DNA from: Sinomonas notoginsengisoli
GTDB lineage: Bacteria; Actinomycetota; Actinomycetes; Actinomycetales; Micrococcaceae
Assembly: GCF_021554725.1 (NCBI RefSeq)
Contig: NZ_JAIZDP010000012.1
Span: 21,969 to 85,968, forward strand
Direction: 5' to 3'
Length of the DNA: 64,000 nt
A program made the position numbers and the translations under genes. The number at the start of each line of letters is the position of its first letter. Within the stretch, counting starts at the first letter, position 1. Positions 17,266-24,600 of this stretch are shown piece by piece. The notes beneath the pieces were generated by a model that was given only the letters and a program-made list of their open reading frames with translations, ran no database searches and was not told the origin of the DNA.

Positions 17266-18417
17266 TCAGACGCTGGGAGAAAGAGGGGAAGGGTGAGAGG
17301 GCACGTGGTGCGCGGGAACGTCGGTCCAGGAGCCGCCCCGCGTCGACGCCACGAGGGCCTCGGTGAGCTGGGCGGCCCGGAGCCCGTCCCGGAAGGTCGG
17401 CAGCCCCTCCGGGGTGTCCCCGCGGACCGCGGCGTAGACGTCCGTGACGAAGGCGGTGAAGCTGTCCCGATACCCGAGGGGGTGCCCGGCGGGGAGCCGC
17501 GCGTAGCGCCGCCCGCCGTCGGTGGTCAGGGTGTCCGGCCCGACGGCGACCCGCGTGGCGCCTCCCGTGCGGCCCACCCAGAGGGTGTCCGGCTGCTCCT
17601 GGTCGAAGCTCAGGGACGCCTCGGTGCCGTCGAACGAGAACCAGAGCCGGTTCTTGCGCCCGGGGCTTACCTGGCTGAGGACTACGGAGCCGATGGCGCC
17701 GTGGTCTGTCTCGAAGAGGACCGTCGCGCCGTCCTCCGTCGCGACGGGCGCGGGGCCGACCGGTGTGGGCCGCTCCTCGAATGCCCGCGAAGTCGAGGCG
17801 ACCAGGCGGACGATCCGCTGCCGGGTGACGAACTCCATCAGATCGCACCAGTGGACGCCGATGTCCGCGAAGGCGCGGGAGGCGCCCCCGGCACGCGGGT
17901 CCACGCGCCAGTTCGTCGCGTCGGGGCTCGCGAGCCAGTCTTGCAGGTAGGAGCCGTGCAGGAGCCAGGGCCGGCCGGCCTCGCCCCGGTCCACGAGGCC
18001 GCGCGCCTCGCGCACCGCCGGGTAGAACCGGTACACGAACGGCACCGCCGCGACGATCCCCGCATGCTCCGCCCGCTCGGCGAGCTCTGCGGCGTCATGC
18101 GCGGAGGTCGCCAGTGGCTTCTCGCACACGACCGCCTTGCCGGCGTCGATCGCCGTCCTCGCAAGCTGTGCGTGGGTCGCGTTCGGGGTGCAGATGTGCA
18201 CGACGTCGACGTCATCCCTCGCGATGAGCTCTTCCGCAGAGGCAGCCGCCGACGAGGCCCCCAGCACGGTCGCCGCCCGCTCGGCGCTGGCCGGGCTGCT
18301 CCCGGCGACGGCGCTCACGAGTCCCCCCGATGCCCGCACCGCGTGTGCGTGGACGGAACCCATGAACCCCGTGCCGATGATGCCGGACCGCAGGCCCGTG
18401 GAGGGGAGCGCGTCCAC
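17266..18417 (-). CDS. lgdC: Gfo/Idh/MocA oxidoreductase, probable 3-ketoglucose reductase
   Basis: A 383-aa NAD(P)-dependent oxidoreductase. The Rossmann motif is IIGTGFMGSVHAHA, with ICTPNATHAQ and EKPLATS following, and a C-terminal domain containing FADIGVHWCDLME. It starts at GTG 18417, three bases after the permease stop, so the operon is continuous. The levoglucosan pathway ends with an LgdC enzyme of this family reducing 3-keto-glucose to glucose with NADH regained from the first step. Being the second Gfo/Idh/MocA gene of the operon, this is the natural LgdC. Exact specificity is inferred. Confidence 0.82.
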   Translation of the reverse strand: MDALPSTGLRSGIIGTGFMGSVHAHAVRASGGLVSAVAGSSPASAERAATVLGASSAAASAEELIARDDVDVVHICTPNATHAQLARTAIDAGKAVVCEKPLATSAHDAAELAERAEHAGIVAAVPFVYRFYPAVREARGLVDRGEAGRPWLLHGSYLQDWLASPDATNWRVDPRAGGASRAFADIGVHWCDLMEFVTRQRIVRLVASTSRAFEERPTPVGPAPVATEDGATVLFETDHGAIGSVVLSQVSPGRKNRLWFSFDGTEASLSFDQEQPDTLWVGRTGGATRVAVGPDTLTTDGGRRYARLPAGHPLGYRDSFTAFVTDVYAAVRGDTPEGLPTFRDGLRAAQLTEALVASTRGGSWTDVPAHHVPSHPSPLSPSV

Positions 18418-18419
18418 GG

Positions 18420-19409
18420 CTACTTCTTCCGGGCCAACGCGACGGCGAGGATGATGATCGCGCCTCGGACCACCTGCTGCTGGCTGCTGTCAAGGCCGGC
18501 GAGGATCAGCCCGTTGTTGATCAGGCCGATCAGCAGGGCCCCGAAGAGGGTGCCGATGACGGACCCGGCGCCGCCGAAGAGGCTCGTCCCGCCGAGGATG
18601 ACGGCGGCGATGGCCGAGAGCTCATCGCCCGTGCCCCACTGGAAGCGCCCGGACTGGAGCCGGCCCGCGTAGAGCATGCCCGCGACGCTCGCCACGGCGC
18701 CCGAGATGAGCAGCACCTGGAACTTGATGCGCTTGGTGTTGATGCCGGTGAACTCAGCCGCAGTGCGGTTGCCGCCCGTGGCCAGGACCTGTCGGCCGAA
18801 CCTGGTGCGGTTCAGCACCACGGCGCCGATAGCCACGAAGACCGCGCTCCAGATGATCAGCCCGGGGACGGGACCGAAGTTGCCGGCGCCGAACAGGGTG
18901 TTGAACGTGTCGTTGAGGATCGGCTGCGGGGCCGAGGCGGTGATCCACTGGGCAGCGCCGACAGCGATGCCGAGCATGCCGAGCGTCACCAGGAAGGACG
19001 GGATGCCCAGGAGGCTCACGAGTGCGCCGTTGATGGACCCGACCACGAGACCGACGGCGAGCCCGGCCAGGATGCCCGGGATGAGTCCCCACTGGGACAG
19101 GGCCATGGCCGTGCAGACGCTCGAGAGGCCGGCGACGGAGCCGACGCTCAGGTCGATCTCGGCGCATGAGATGACGTAGGTCATCCCCACGGCGATGACC
19201 GTGATGGTCGCTGTCTGCCGGAAGATGTTCAGCAGGTTCTGCGGCGACAGGAAGCCCTGGTCGCGCAGCAGGATGGCGAAGAAGAGGAAGACGACGACGA
19301 AGCCGATGTAGATGACGTAGCGGCGCCAGTCGAGTTCCTTCAACACGGAACCGAAGCTGCGGGACGTGCGGGAGGTGTCGCTGGGGGTGATGGTGCTTGC
19401 CTTGCTCAC
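18420..19409 (-). CDS. Sugar ABC importer permease, RbsC-like
   Basis: A 329-aa integral membrane protein of the ribose/xylose/galactose permease family. About eight to ten hydrophobic helices follow a 30-residue cytoplasmic tail. The family segment GMTYVISCAEIDLSVGSVAGL is clear, as is ILGGTSLFGGAGSVIGTLFGALLIGLI near the end. It starts at GTG 19409, just after the ATPase stop. Two copies would form the channel served by the ATPase and the lipoprotein next door. Operon context makes levoglucosan the likely cargo. Confidence 0.92.
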   Translation of the reverse strand: MSKASTITPSDTSRTSRSFGSVLKELDWRRYVIYIGFVVVFLFFAILLRDQGFLSPQNLLNIFRQTATITVIAVGMTYVISCAEIDLSVGSVAGLSSVCTAMALSQWGLIPGILAGLAVGLVVGSINGALVSLLGIPSFLVTLGMLGIAVGAAQWITASAPQPILNDTFNTLFGAGNFGPVPGLIIWSAVFVAIGAVVLNRTRFGRQVLATGGNRTAAEFTGINTKRIKFQVLLISGAVASVAGMLYAGRLQSGRFQWGTGDELSAIAAVILGGTSLFGGAGSVIGTLFGALLIGLINNGLILAGLDSSQQQVVRGAIIILAVALARKK

Positions 19410-19412
19410 TGG

Positions 19413-20921
19413 TCAGACTCCCTGGACTGCGAGTTGGAGATATTCCTCGTCAGCGATCTCGCTGCGGGGGATGTCACGGATGACGGAGCCGTCCTTGAGG
19501 ACGAGGACGCGGTCACTGACCGCGAGGAGCTCGGGATATTCGGAGGAGATGACAACGATCCCCTTCCCCGCGCTGGCGAGGTCCCGGATCATGTCCAGGA
19601 TTTCGCTCTTTGTGCCGATGTCGACGCCGGCCGTGGGCTCGTCGAGGATGAGGATGTCCGGGTCGGTGCCCAGCCACTTCGCAATCACGACCTTCTGCTG
19701 GTTGCCTCCCGAGAGGAGGCGGACCGGACGCTGCGGGTGCGCGGCCTTGACCGCGAACTTTCCGATCAGCGTGCTGGAGAGGTCCTTCCCGGCGCCCTGG
19801 TTCAAAAATGGTCCCCGCTGGATCTGGCCCAGCAGCGGCAGCAGCAGGTTCTCCCGGACGGAGTGGTCCAGGACGAGCCCCTGCGCGCGGCGGTCCTCCG
19901 GGACGAGGGCGACGCCGGCGTCGATGGCCTGCTGCGGGGATCTCAGGCTGACCTTCTTCCCGCGGATCCGGACTTCGCCGCTGTCCACACGGTCTATCCC
20001 GAACAGCGCCCGCGCCAGCTCGGTGCGCCCGCTGCCCATCAGGCCGGCGAGGCCGAGGATCTCTCCGGGACGGAGCGTGAAGGACACGTCCCGCACCCGG
20101 CGGCCCGCGGTGAGGCCGCGCACCTCGAGGAGGGGCGCGCCGTCGTGCGCCGCGTGGTCCCGCTGCCGGTAGGCGAGCTGGCCCTCGATCTTCTTCCCCA
20201 CGATGCCCTCGACGATCTGCTCGGGGGTGACGCTGGTCAGGGGCTCGGTCAGGAGCCGGCGCCCGTCGCGGAGGATCGTGATCCGGTCCGCGAGACGGTA
20301 CACCTCGTCCATTCGGTGCGAAATGTAGATGATCGAGATGCCTCGCGCCTTGAGCCGGTCGATGAGCTCGAAGAGGGCCTCGGACTCGTGGCGGGCCAGG
20401 CTGGCGGTCGGCTCATCCATGATGAGCACCTGGGCGTTCTGGGAGAGCGCCTTGGCGATCTCGGTCAGCTGCCAGTACGCGGTGCCGAGGCGCGAGACCC
20501 CGGCACGGGGGTCGACGTTGACCTCCATCTCGGCGAAGAGCTCCCTGGCCCTGCGGACAGCGGTGCGGTCGTCAATGAGGCGGGCGCGGTCCAACGGCTC
20601 GGCCGCGAGGAAGATGTTCTGTGCGACGGTCAGGCTCGGCACGAGGCTGAATTCCTGGAAGACCATGCCGATCCCTGCGGCCTTCGCGTCCTGGATCGAG
20701 GTGATCCGAACCGGCTTCCCGCTGATGAGGATCTCCCCGGCGTCGGCCTGGTAGACGCCCTGAAGGATCTTCATGAGGGTCGACTTCCCGGCCCCATTCC
20801 CGCCCGCCAAGGCATGGACCTCGCCTCGTCGGACGTCGAAGCCGACGTCCTTGAGGACCGGCACGCCGTTGAAGCCTTTGGAAACGGAGCGCATCTCGAC
20901 GACGTTGTCTGCGGTGTTCAT
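19413..20921 (-). CDS. Sugar ABC importer ATPase with two ATP-binding domains, RbsA/MglA-like
   Basis: A 502-aa protein with two fused nucleotide-binding domains, the form used by CUT2 sugar importers. The first has Walker A GGNGAGKST, a signature-like QLTEIAKAL region and LIMDEPTASL. The second has GLMGSGRTE, LSGGNQQKV and LILDEPTAGVD. As in other CUT2 ATPases the second Walker A is degenerate. ATG 20921 is preceded by GAAAGGC; the longer frame to 20957 has no better site. It powers the permease downstream. Confidence 0.93.
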   Translation of the reverse strand: MNTADNVVEMRSVSKGFNGVPVLKDVGFDVRRGEVHALAGGNGAGKSTLMKILQGVYQADAGEILISGKPVRITSIQDAKAAGIGMVFQEFSLVPSLTVAQNIFLAAEPLDRARLIDDRTAVRRARELFAEMEVNVDPRAGVSRLGTAYWQLTEIAKALSQNAQVLIMDEPTASLARHESEALFELIDRLKARGISIIYISHRMDEVYRLADRITILRDGRRLLTEPLTSVTPEQIVEGIVGKKIEGQLAYRQRDHAAHDGAPLLEVRGLTAGRRVRDVSFTLRPGEILGLAGLMGSGRTELARALFGIDRVDSGEVRIRGKKVSLRSPQQAIDAGVALVPEDRRAQGLVLDHSVRENLLLPLLGQIQRGPFLNQGAGKDLSSTLIGKFAVKAAHPQRPVRLLSGGNQQKVVIAKWLGTDPDILILDEPTAGVDIGTKSEILDMIRDLASAGKGIVVISSEYPELLAVSDRVLVLKDGSVIRDIPRSEIADEEYLQLAVQGV

Positions 20922-20973
20922 GGTTGCCTTTCGGTGGGTGCGGGGGCTTAGGCCCACGCACCTACGGCTCGTG

Positions 20974-22134
20974 CTACTTCTTGAAAGAATCCTGGAGATC
21001 CTTGGGGGCGTCCTCGTGGTAGACCTTCTTCCACGCCTCGAGGACGTTCGAGTGGTCGACCGGCAGGGCGCTGAGGGCTACATAGGCGGGGGCCTGCTTG
21101 CCGATGAGCGAACCTGCCGCGAGGCGGGCCTCCGCGCCGCCCTGGTCGAACGGCACCTGTGCGCCGAGGCCGACGACGAGCTCGTTCTTGGCCAGACCGA
21201 TGGCGACGTTCTTGCCGAGGTCCTCGGTGGCGATCTTCAAGTCCTGCCGGCCCGAGGCGCGGGCGGCGGCTATGACACCCTCCGCCGGCACGTCCCAGAC
21301 GGCCCAGATGCCGGAGAGGTCCGCGTACTTGCTCAGCATTGCGTTGGCCGCAGCCTGCGCGTCGCCTGCGAAGTCGGGACCGGCGATGCCCTTCTCCTCG
21401 ACGATCTTGATGTCCGGGTACTCCTTCTGGATGGTCTCCTTGAAGCCCTGGTAGCGCTGCTTCGTCACGAAGAAGTCGGCCTGGTGGAAGACGACGCCGA
21501 TCTTGCCCTTGCCGCCGAGGGCCTTGGCCATCTCGTGGGCTGAGACGACGCCGTTGCCGTAGTTGTCCGCCGAGACCGCCGAGACGTAGTCCTTGCCGGC
21601 GGTGAGTCCCTGCGGGACGTTGTCCATGAAGACGAGCTTGGCGCCGGCTGCCGAGGCCTTCTTGTATGCGGAGGCGGTGGCGACCGGGTCCGTGGGGATG
21701 GAGACGATGATGTTCGGCTTCTGCGTCAGGACGGTCTCGAGGTCGGAGACCTGCTTGTCCGGCTTGAAGTTCGCGTCGGTCGTGGCGACGACCTTGATGC
21801 CGAGCTTCTCGAACTCCGCCTTGAGGCCGTTCACCTGGGCGGTAGCCCAGTCATTGCCGCCGTAGTGCATCACGATGGCGGCGGTGGCCCCCAAGGCCTT
21901 GACCTTGGCGACCTCGTCAGGGGTCAGGTCCGCGGCGGAGACAGGGGAGGGGGTCTCCCCATTGGGGCCCTTGCTGACAACCTTGCCGGTGATCTCCTTC
22001 AGGGCGGCCTCGGCTTTCTGGGAGACGCCGGAATCGGCGGTGCCGGCGCTGTTCGACGATGAGCTGCATCCGGTGGCGGTGAGGGCGAGCGCGAGGCCCG
22101 CCGCCGCTGCGAGGAGGGGTGTCCTGCGGATCAT
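20974..22134 (-). CDS. Sugar ABC importer substrate-binding lipoprotein
   Basis: A 386-aa periplasmic-binding-protein type I lipoprotein. A basic start and hydrophobic stretch end in a lipobox (TATGC, Cys23), then a serine-rich linker. The mature part has the RbsB-like pattern AAIVMHYGGNDW, IVSIPTDPVA and GIWAVWDVPAEGV. It captures the sugar outside the membrane and hands it to the permease. It precedes the ATPase and permease in the same operon. The specificity, presumably levoglucosan, comes only from the linked enzymes. Confidence 0.92.
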   Translation of the reverse strand: MIRRTPLLAAAAGLALALTATGCSSSSNSAGTADSGVSQKAEAALKEITGKVVSKGPNGETPSPVSAADLTPDEVAKVKALGATAAIVMHYGGNDWATAQVNGLKAEFEKLGIKVVATTDANFKPDKQVSDLETVLTQKPNIIVSIPTDPVATASAYKKASAAGAKLVFMDNVPQGLTAGKDYVSAVSADNYGNGVVSAHEMAKALGGKGKIGVVFHQADFFVTKQRYQGFKETIQKEYPDIKIVEEKGIAGPDFAGDAQAAANAMLSKYADLSGIWAVWDVPAEGVIAAARASGRQDLKIATEDLGKNVAIGLAKNELVVGLGAQVPFDQGGAEARLAAGSLIGKQAPAYVALSALPVDHSNVLEAWKKVYHEDAPKDLQDSFKK

Positions 22135-22234
22135 GGTATTTCTCCTGATGGGGGATGGGTGGAGTATTGCGGGGAGTCAGGCAGCTACCGACGTTCGGCG
22201 AGGAAAATCGCTGCCGTGGGGAGGAACGGGGGGG

Positions 22235-22726
22235 TCAGGCGAGCGCTATCGCGAGAGCAGGGGGGGTCGGCGAGAGGACGAGCGCGCCGTCGGTTGCGGC
22301 TGCGCGCACTGCGGCAGCCTTGTCGGGGGAGGCGAGGAACGCCTCCGCGTAGGGCTTGTCGAAGAAGAGTCCGAGTGAGCACGGCCCTAGCCTGCGGCGG
22401 ACCCATGCCACGACATCGGACGACACCGTCGCCATGTCGCCGTGCAGGTTCACCTGGGCCGGGTCCGCGGTCGTCACCGCCGCGAGGACCTTCGCGGGGT
22501 CCACGGTGACCACGAGGCTCGCCCAGAGCGCTCCCTTGTGGAAGACGCCGACCACCGCCGAGGAGCCTGGGCGGACGAAGGCGTCGATCGCCCGGGAGAA
22601 GTCCGCGCCCAGCGCCGAGCTGCCGTCGAGGAGCCGCTGAGCGTGGGACCATTGGCCGCCATCGATGTTCAGGACCTCGACGTCAGGGTGGAGCGCCAGA
22701 ACCTCGGCAATCTCGCCGTCGTGCAT
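22235..22726 (-). CDS. Unknown 163-aa protein, first gene of the levoglucosan operon
   Basis: I do not recognise this protein. ATG 22726 follows GAGAGGAGGACACC, a strong ribosome site, directly below the LacI operators, so it is the first translated gene of the operon. It has no signal peptide or membrane segment. Alternating hydrophobic segments (SAVVGVFHKGALWASLVV, LGLFFDKPYAEAFLAS) suggest a small alpha/beta fold. The N-terminus (HPDVEVLNIDGGQWSHAQRL) hints at a ligand-sensing or scaffold role, but nothing more can be supported. Confidence 0.75.
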   Translation of the reverse strand: MHDGEIAEVLALHPDVEVLNIDGGQWSHAQRLLDGSSALGADFSRAIDAFVRPGSSAVVGVFHKGALWASLVVTVDPAKVLAAVTTADPAQVNLHGDMATVSSDVVAWVRRRLGPCSLGLFFDKPYAEAFLASPDKAAAVRAAATDGALVLSPTPPALAIALA

Positions 22727-22763
22727 GGTGTCCTCCTCTCCCTCGAGGTCATAGCACCTTCTG

Positions 22764-22813
22764 TGAACGTTCACGGTCCTATCATCGTGAACGTTCACGG
22801 CTGTTGGTGTCAA
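22764..22813 (-). promoter_or_regulatory. LacI-type tandem operators with promoter -35 box
   Basis: Two copies of the perfect palindrome GTGAACGTTCAC lie at 22764-22775 and 22788-22799, 24 bp apart centre to centre, so on the same face of the helix within about two turns. A minus-strand TTGACA (-35) is at 22808-22813, so the operators cover the spacer and -10 zone of the operon promoter. The palindrome is the classic form bound by LacI/GalR proteins, and a LacI gene lies immediately upstream. Confidence 0.88.
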
Positions 22814-22850
22814 GCATCACAGGAAAGTGAGGTCTAGATCTCGCTTCGGC

Positions 22851-23882
22851 TCAGTCCTCGGCGCGCAGCCGGGCTGGCATGGTGCTCTCTCGGACTACGA
22901 GGGTAGGGACGCTCGGTGTCCGGTCTGCCTCGCGGCCCTCGATCGCGCCGATGAGCACGTCGATGCTGGCCTGGGCCAAAGCGCGGAAGTCCTGCCGCAC
23001 CGTCGTGAGGGGCGGGAGGAAGTAGTCCGAGCCCTCGACGTCGTCGAAACCCACAATGCTGACATCGTGGGGAACGCGGATGCCATGCTCGGCGAAGGCA
23101 CGGATGAGTCCGAGGGCCGTGTGGTCGCTCACCGCGAAGATGGCCTGCGGCACTCGTCCCTCGTCGACGAGGCGGAGGCCGGTCTCATAGGCCCACCGGG
23201 GGCTCCAGTCGCCCTCGAGGCAGAGGCCCGGCGTGAGGCCTGCGTCGCGAAGGGCGGCCTCCCACCCGCGCTTGCGCACGCGTCCGTCGAACCACTCCAT
23301 CGAGCCGGCGATGTGCGCGATGTCGGTGTGGCCCAAGTCGATCAGGTGCTGGGTGGCCATGCGTGCGCCCAACTCCTGGTTCTCGGAGTAGGTGAACACG
23401 TTGGGGGTCGATGACGCGCCCGCGGCGATCATCTCGAGCGGGACCCGCCGCGGTGTATTCCAGACCGCCGCTGCCAGAGGAACGCGTGGGGCGATTGCGA
23501 TGACGCCCGCGACCCCGACATCCTCGAGCGAGTCGAGGGCCTTGGGGACTGAGTCCTCATACGGTTCTTCGACGGTCACCACTGTGGTGCCGTACCCCTT
23601 CTGGCGCGCCACGTTCTCAAGGGCGATGAGGGTGCCCACGGGACCGAATCTGGGGGAGCCGTCCGTGAGGATCCCAATCACCATCGAGCGGTTCGTGACG
23701 AGCGCCGTCGCCGTCCGGTTACGGCGGTAGCCGACCTCCTTGATGACCGCTAGGACCCGTTCGCGCGTTGTGGGGCTGACGTCTGGGGCGCTGTTGATGA
23801 CCCGCGAGACGGTCTGGTAGGAGACACCGGCGATCCTGGCCACGTCCGTGATGCTCGGCTTCCGCCGCAACGTCTGTGCCAC
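22851..23882 (-). CDS. LacI-family transcriptional regulator
   Basis: A 343-aa repressor. The N-terminal helix-turn-helix and hinge read SITDVARIAGVSYQTVSRVIN and GYRRNRTATALVT, followed by a periplasmic-binding-like sensor domain (VGFDDVEGSDYFLPPLTTVRQ). It starts at GTG 23882 after GAGGGGAG. It lies in the same direction as, and just upstream of, the levoglucosan operon, with tandem operators between them. The effector is probably levoglucosan or a keto-intermediate. Repression in its absence is the expected mode for this family. Confidence 0.92.
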   Translation of the reverse strand: MAQTLRRKPSITDVARIAGVSYQTVSRVINSAPDVSPTTRERVLAVIKEVGYRRNRTATALVTNRSMVIGILTDGSPRFGPVGTLIALENVARQKGYGTTVVTVEEPYEDSVPKALDSLEDVGVAGVIAIAPRVPLAAAVWNTPRRVPLEMIAAGASSTPNVFTYSENQELGARMATQHLIDLGHTDIAHIAGSMEWFDGRVRKRGWEAALRDAGLTPGLCLEGDWSPRWAYETGLRLVDEGRVPQAIFAVSDHTALGLIRAFAEHGIRVPHDVSIVGFDDVEGSDYFLPPLTTVRQDFRALAQASIDVLIGAIEGREADRTPSVPTLVVRESTMPARLRAED

Positions 23883-23994
23883 AGGCCACTCCCCTCATGC
23901 TCCGTTGGCACAACATTACGGCCGGGTGCCGCTCTGCGGGAAACCCATGCGCCGCGACGCGGGCATCGGGGACGTCCGCCAGAGGCGCGCCCTT

Positions 23995-24045
23995 CAGCAG
24001 CTCAGCCCCGGCCTTGAGGACCAGCGACGCCTCCAGCTCATTCAC
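23995..24045 (-). pseudogene. 5' remnant of a small gene related to 27589-27825
   Basis: From GTG 24045 the frame reads NELEASLVLKAGAELL, nearly the same as the start of the 78-aa protein at 27825 (NEYEASLVLRAGAELL). Similarity stops after about 17 codons, then unrelated open frame follows. A GGAGGCAGGAA ribosome site is still in front. It looks like the surviving start of a duplicated small gene. Confidence 0.6.
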
Positions 24046-24068
24046 TCATTTCCTGCCTCCTTCGGCGA

Positions 24069-24215
24069 TCACGAGCATGCCCCGAGAGCATTGCCGACGC
24101 GGCCGTCGCGTCGGGACTCGGCTACCTCGAACACCCGTCCCAGCGTCGGCAGGTCCATGAGCACCCGCAGGACGCGCTTGCCGGTCGCCGCCTCAATGGC
24201 CTGCCGGTAGGCGTG
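24069..24215 (-). pseudogene. 3' remnant of an addA-like helicase-nuclease gene
   Basis: This stretch encodes AYRQAIEAATGKRVLRVLM followed by DLPTLGRVFEV and a stop, closely matching the last 40 residues of AddA at 32955-36242 (TYREAVEAATGKPVLRILM). Nothing upstream of 24215 continues the gene, so about 98% of it is absent and a sharp junction lies near 24210-24218. The DNA has diverged from the intact copy, so the event is not recent or came from a relative. Confidence 0.8.
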
Positions 24216-24218
24216 TGC

Positions 24219-24467
24219 CTACCTCCGGCGTCCAGTTCCCTGTGAGGGGCCACGGCGCGTGCGGCGCCAGTCGGAATCGTCCTCGAGGTCCTGATGGAAC
24301 GCTTCCGGGAACAGCGTCCAGTAGTTGCGGTTCTCGCGTTCCTTGAAGTCGGCGCGGCTTTCGCGGCTGTCGCCGGCTTTAGCTGGAGGCCGCCCCGCCT
24401 TTTTCCGTGCGGTCACTTTCTCCTTATTCCGCGCCTGGCTGCGGCCGACCGCACCGGTTTCGGACAT
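24219..24467 (-). CDS. Small basic hypothetical protein
   Basis: An 82-aa lysine/arginine-rich protein from ATG 24467. The first half is unstructured (RNKEKVTARKKAGRPPAKAG) and the second has a more protein-like segment (RENRNYWTLFPEAFHQDL). It follows the 40-aa CPACG ORF by five bases. Longer starts upstream conflict with that ORF. I do not recognise it. It could bind nucleic acid, judged only from charge. Confidence 0.45.
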   Translation of the reverse strand: MSETGAVGRSQARNKEKVTARKKAGRPPAKAGDSRESRADFKERENRNYWTLFPEAFHQDLEDDSDWRRTRRGPSQGTGRRR

Positions 24468-24472
24468 GACGG

Positions 24473-24595
24473 TCAGCTCGCCGACGCCTTTGCAGAGAGA
24501 TTCCCATCCCGTCCGGCGTGGCGGGTGACCCGTCCGCCAGGCGGGTTGGTGGGGATTTTGCCACACGCTGGGCACTTTTCCTGGACCATAGCCAT
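24473..24595 (-). CDS. Tiny CxxC (half zinc-ribbon) ORF
   Basis: A 40-aa ORF from ATG 24595 with an early CPACGK motif, then a basic glycine-rich tail (RVTRHAGRDGNL). It begins five bases after the stop of the secreted nuclease gene and ends five bases before the next ATG, spacing that suggests a transcribed string of small genes. One Cys pair alone is not a full zinc ribbon. The ribosome site (CCGGG) is weak. Confidence 0.35.
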   Translation of the reverse strand: MAMVQEKCPACGKIPTNPPGGRVTRHAGRDGNLSAKASAS

Positions 24596-24600
24596 CCCGG

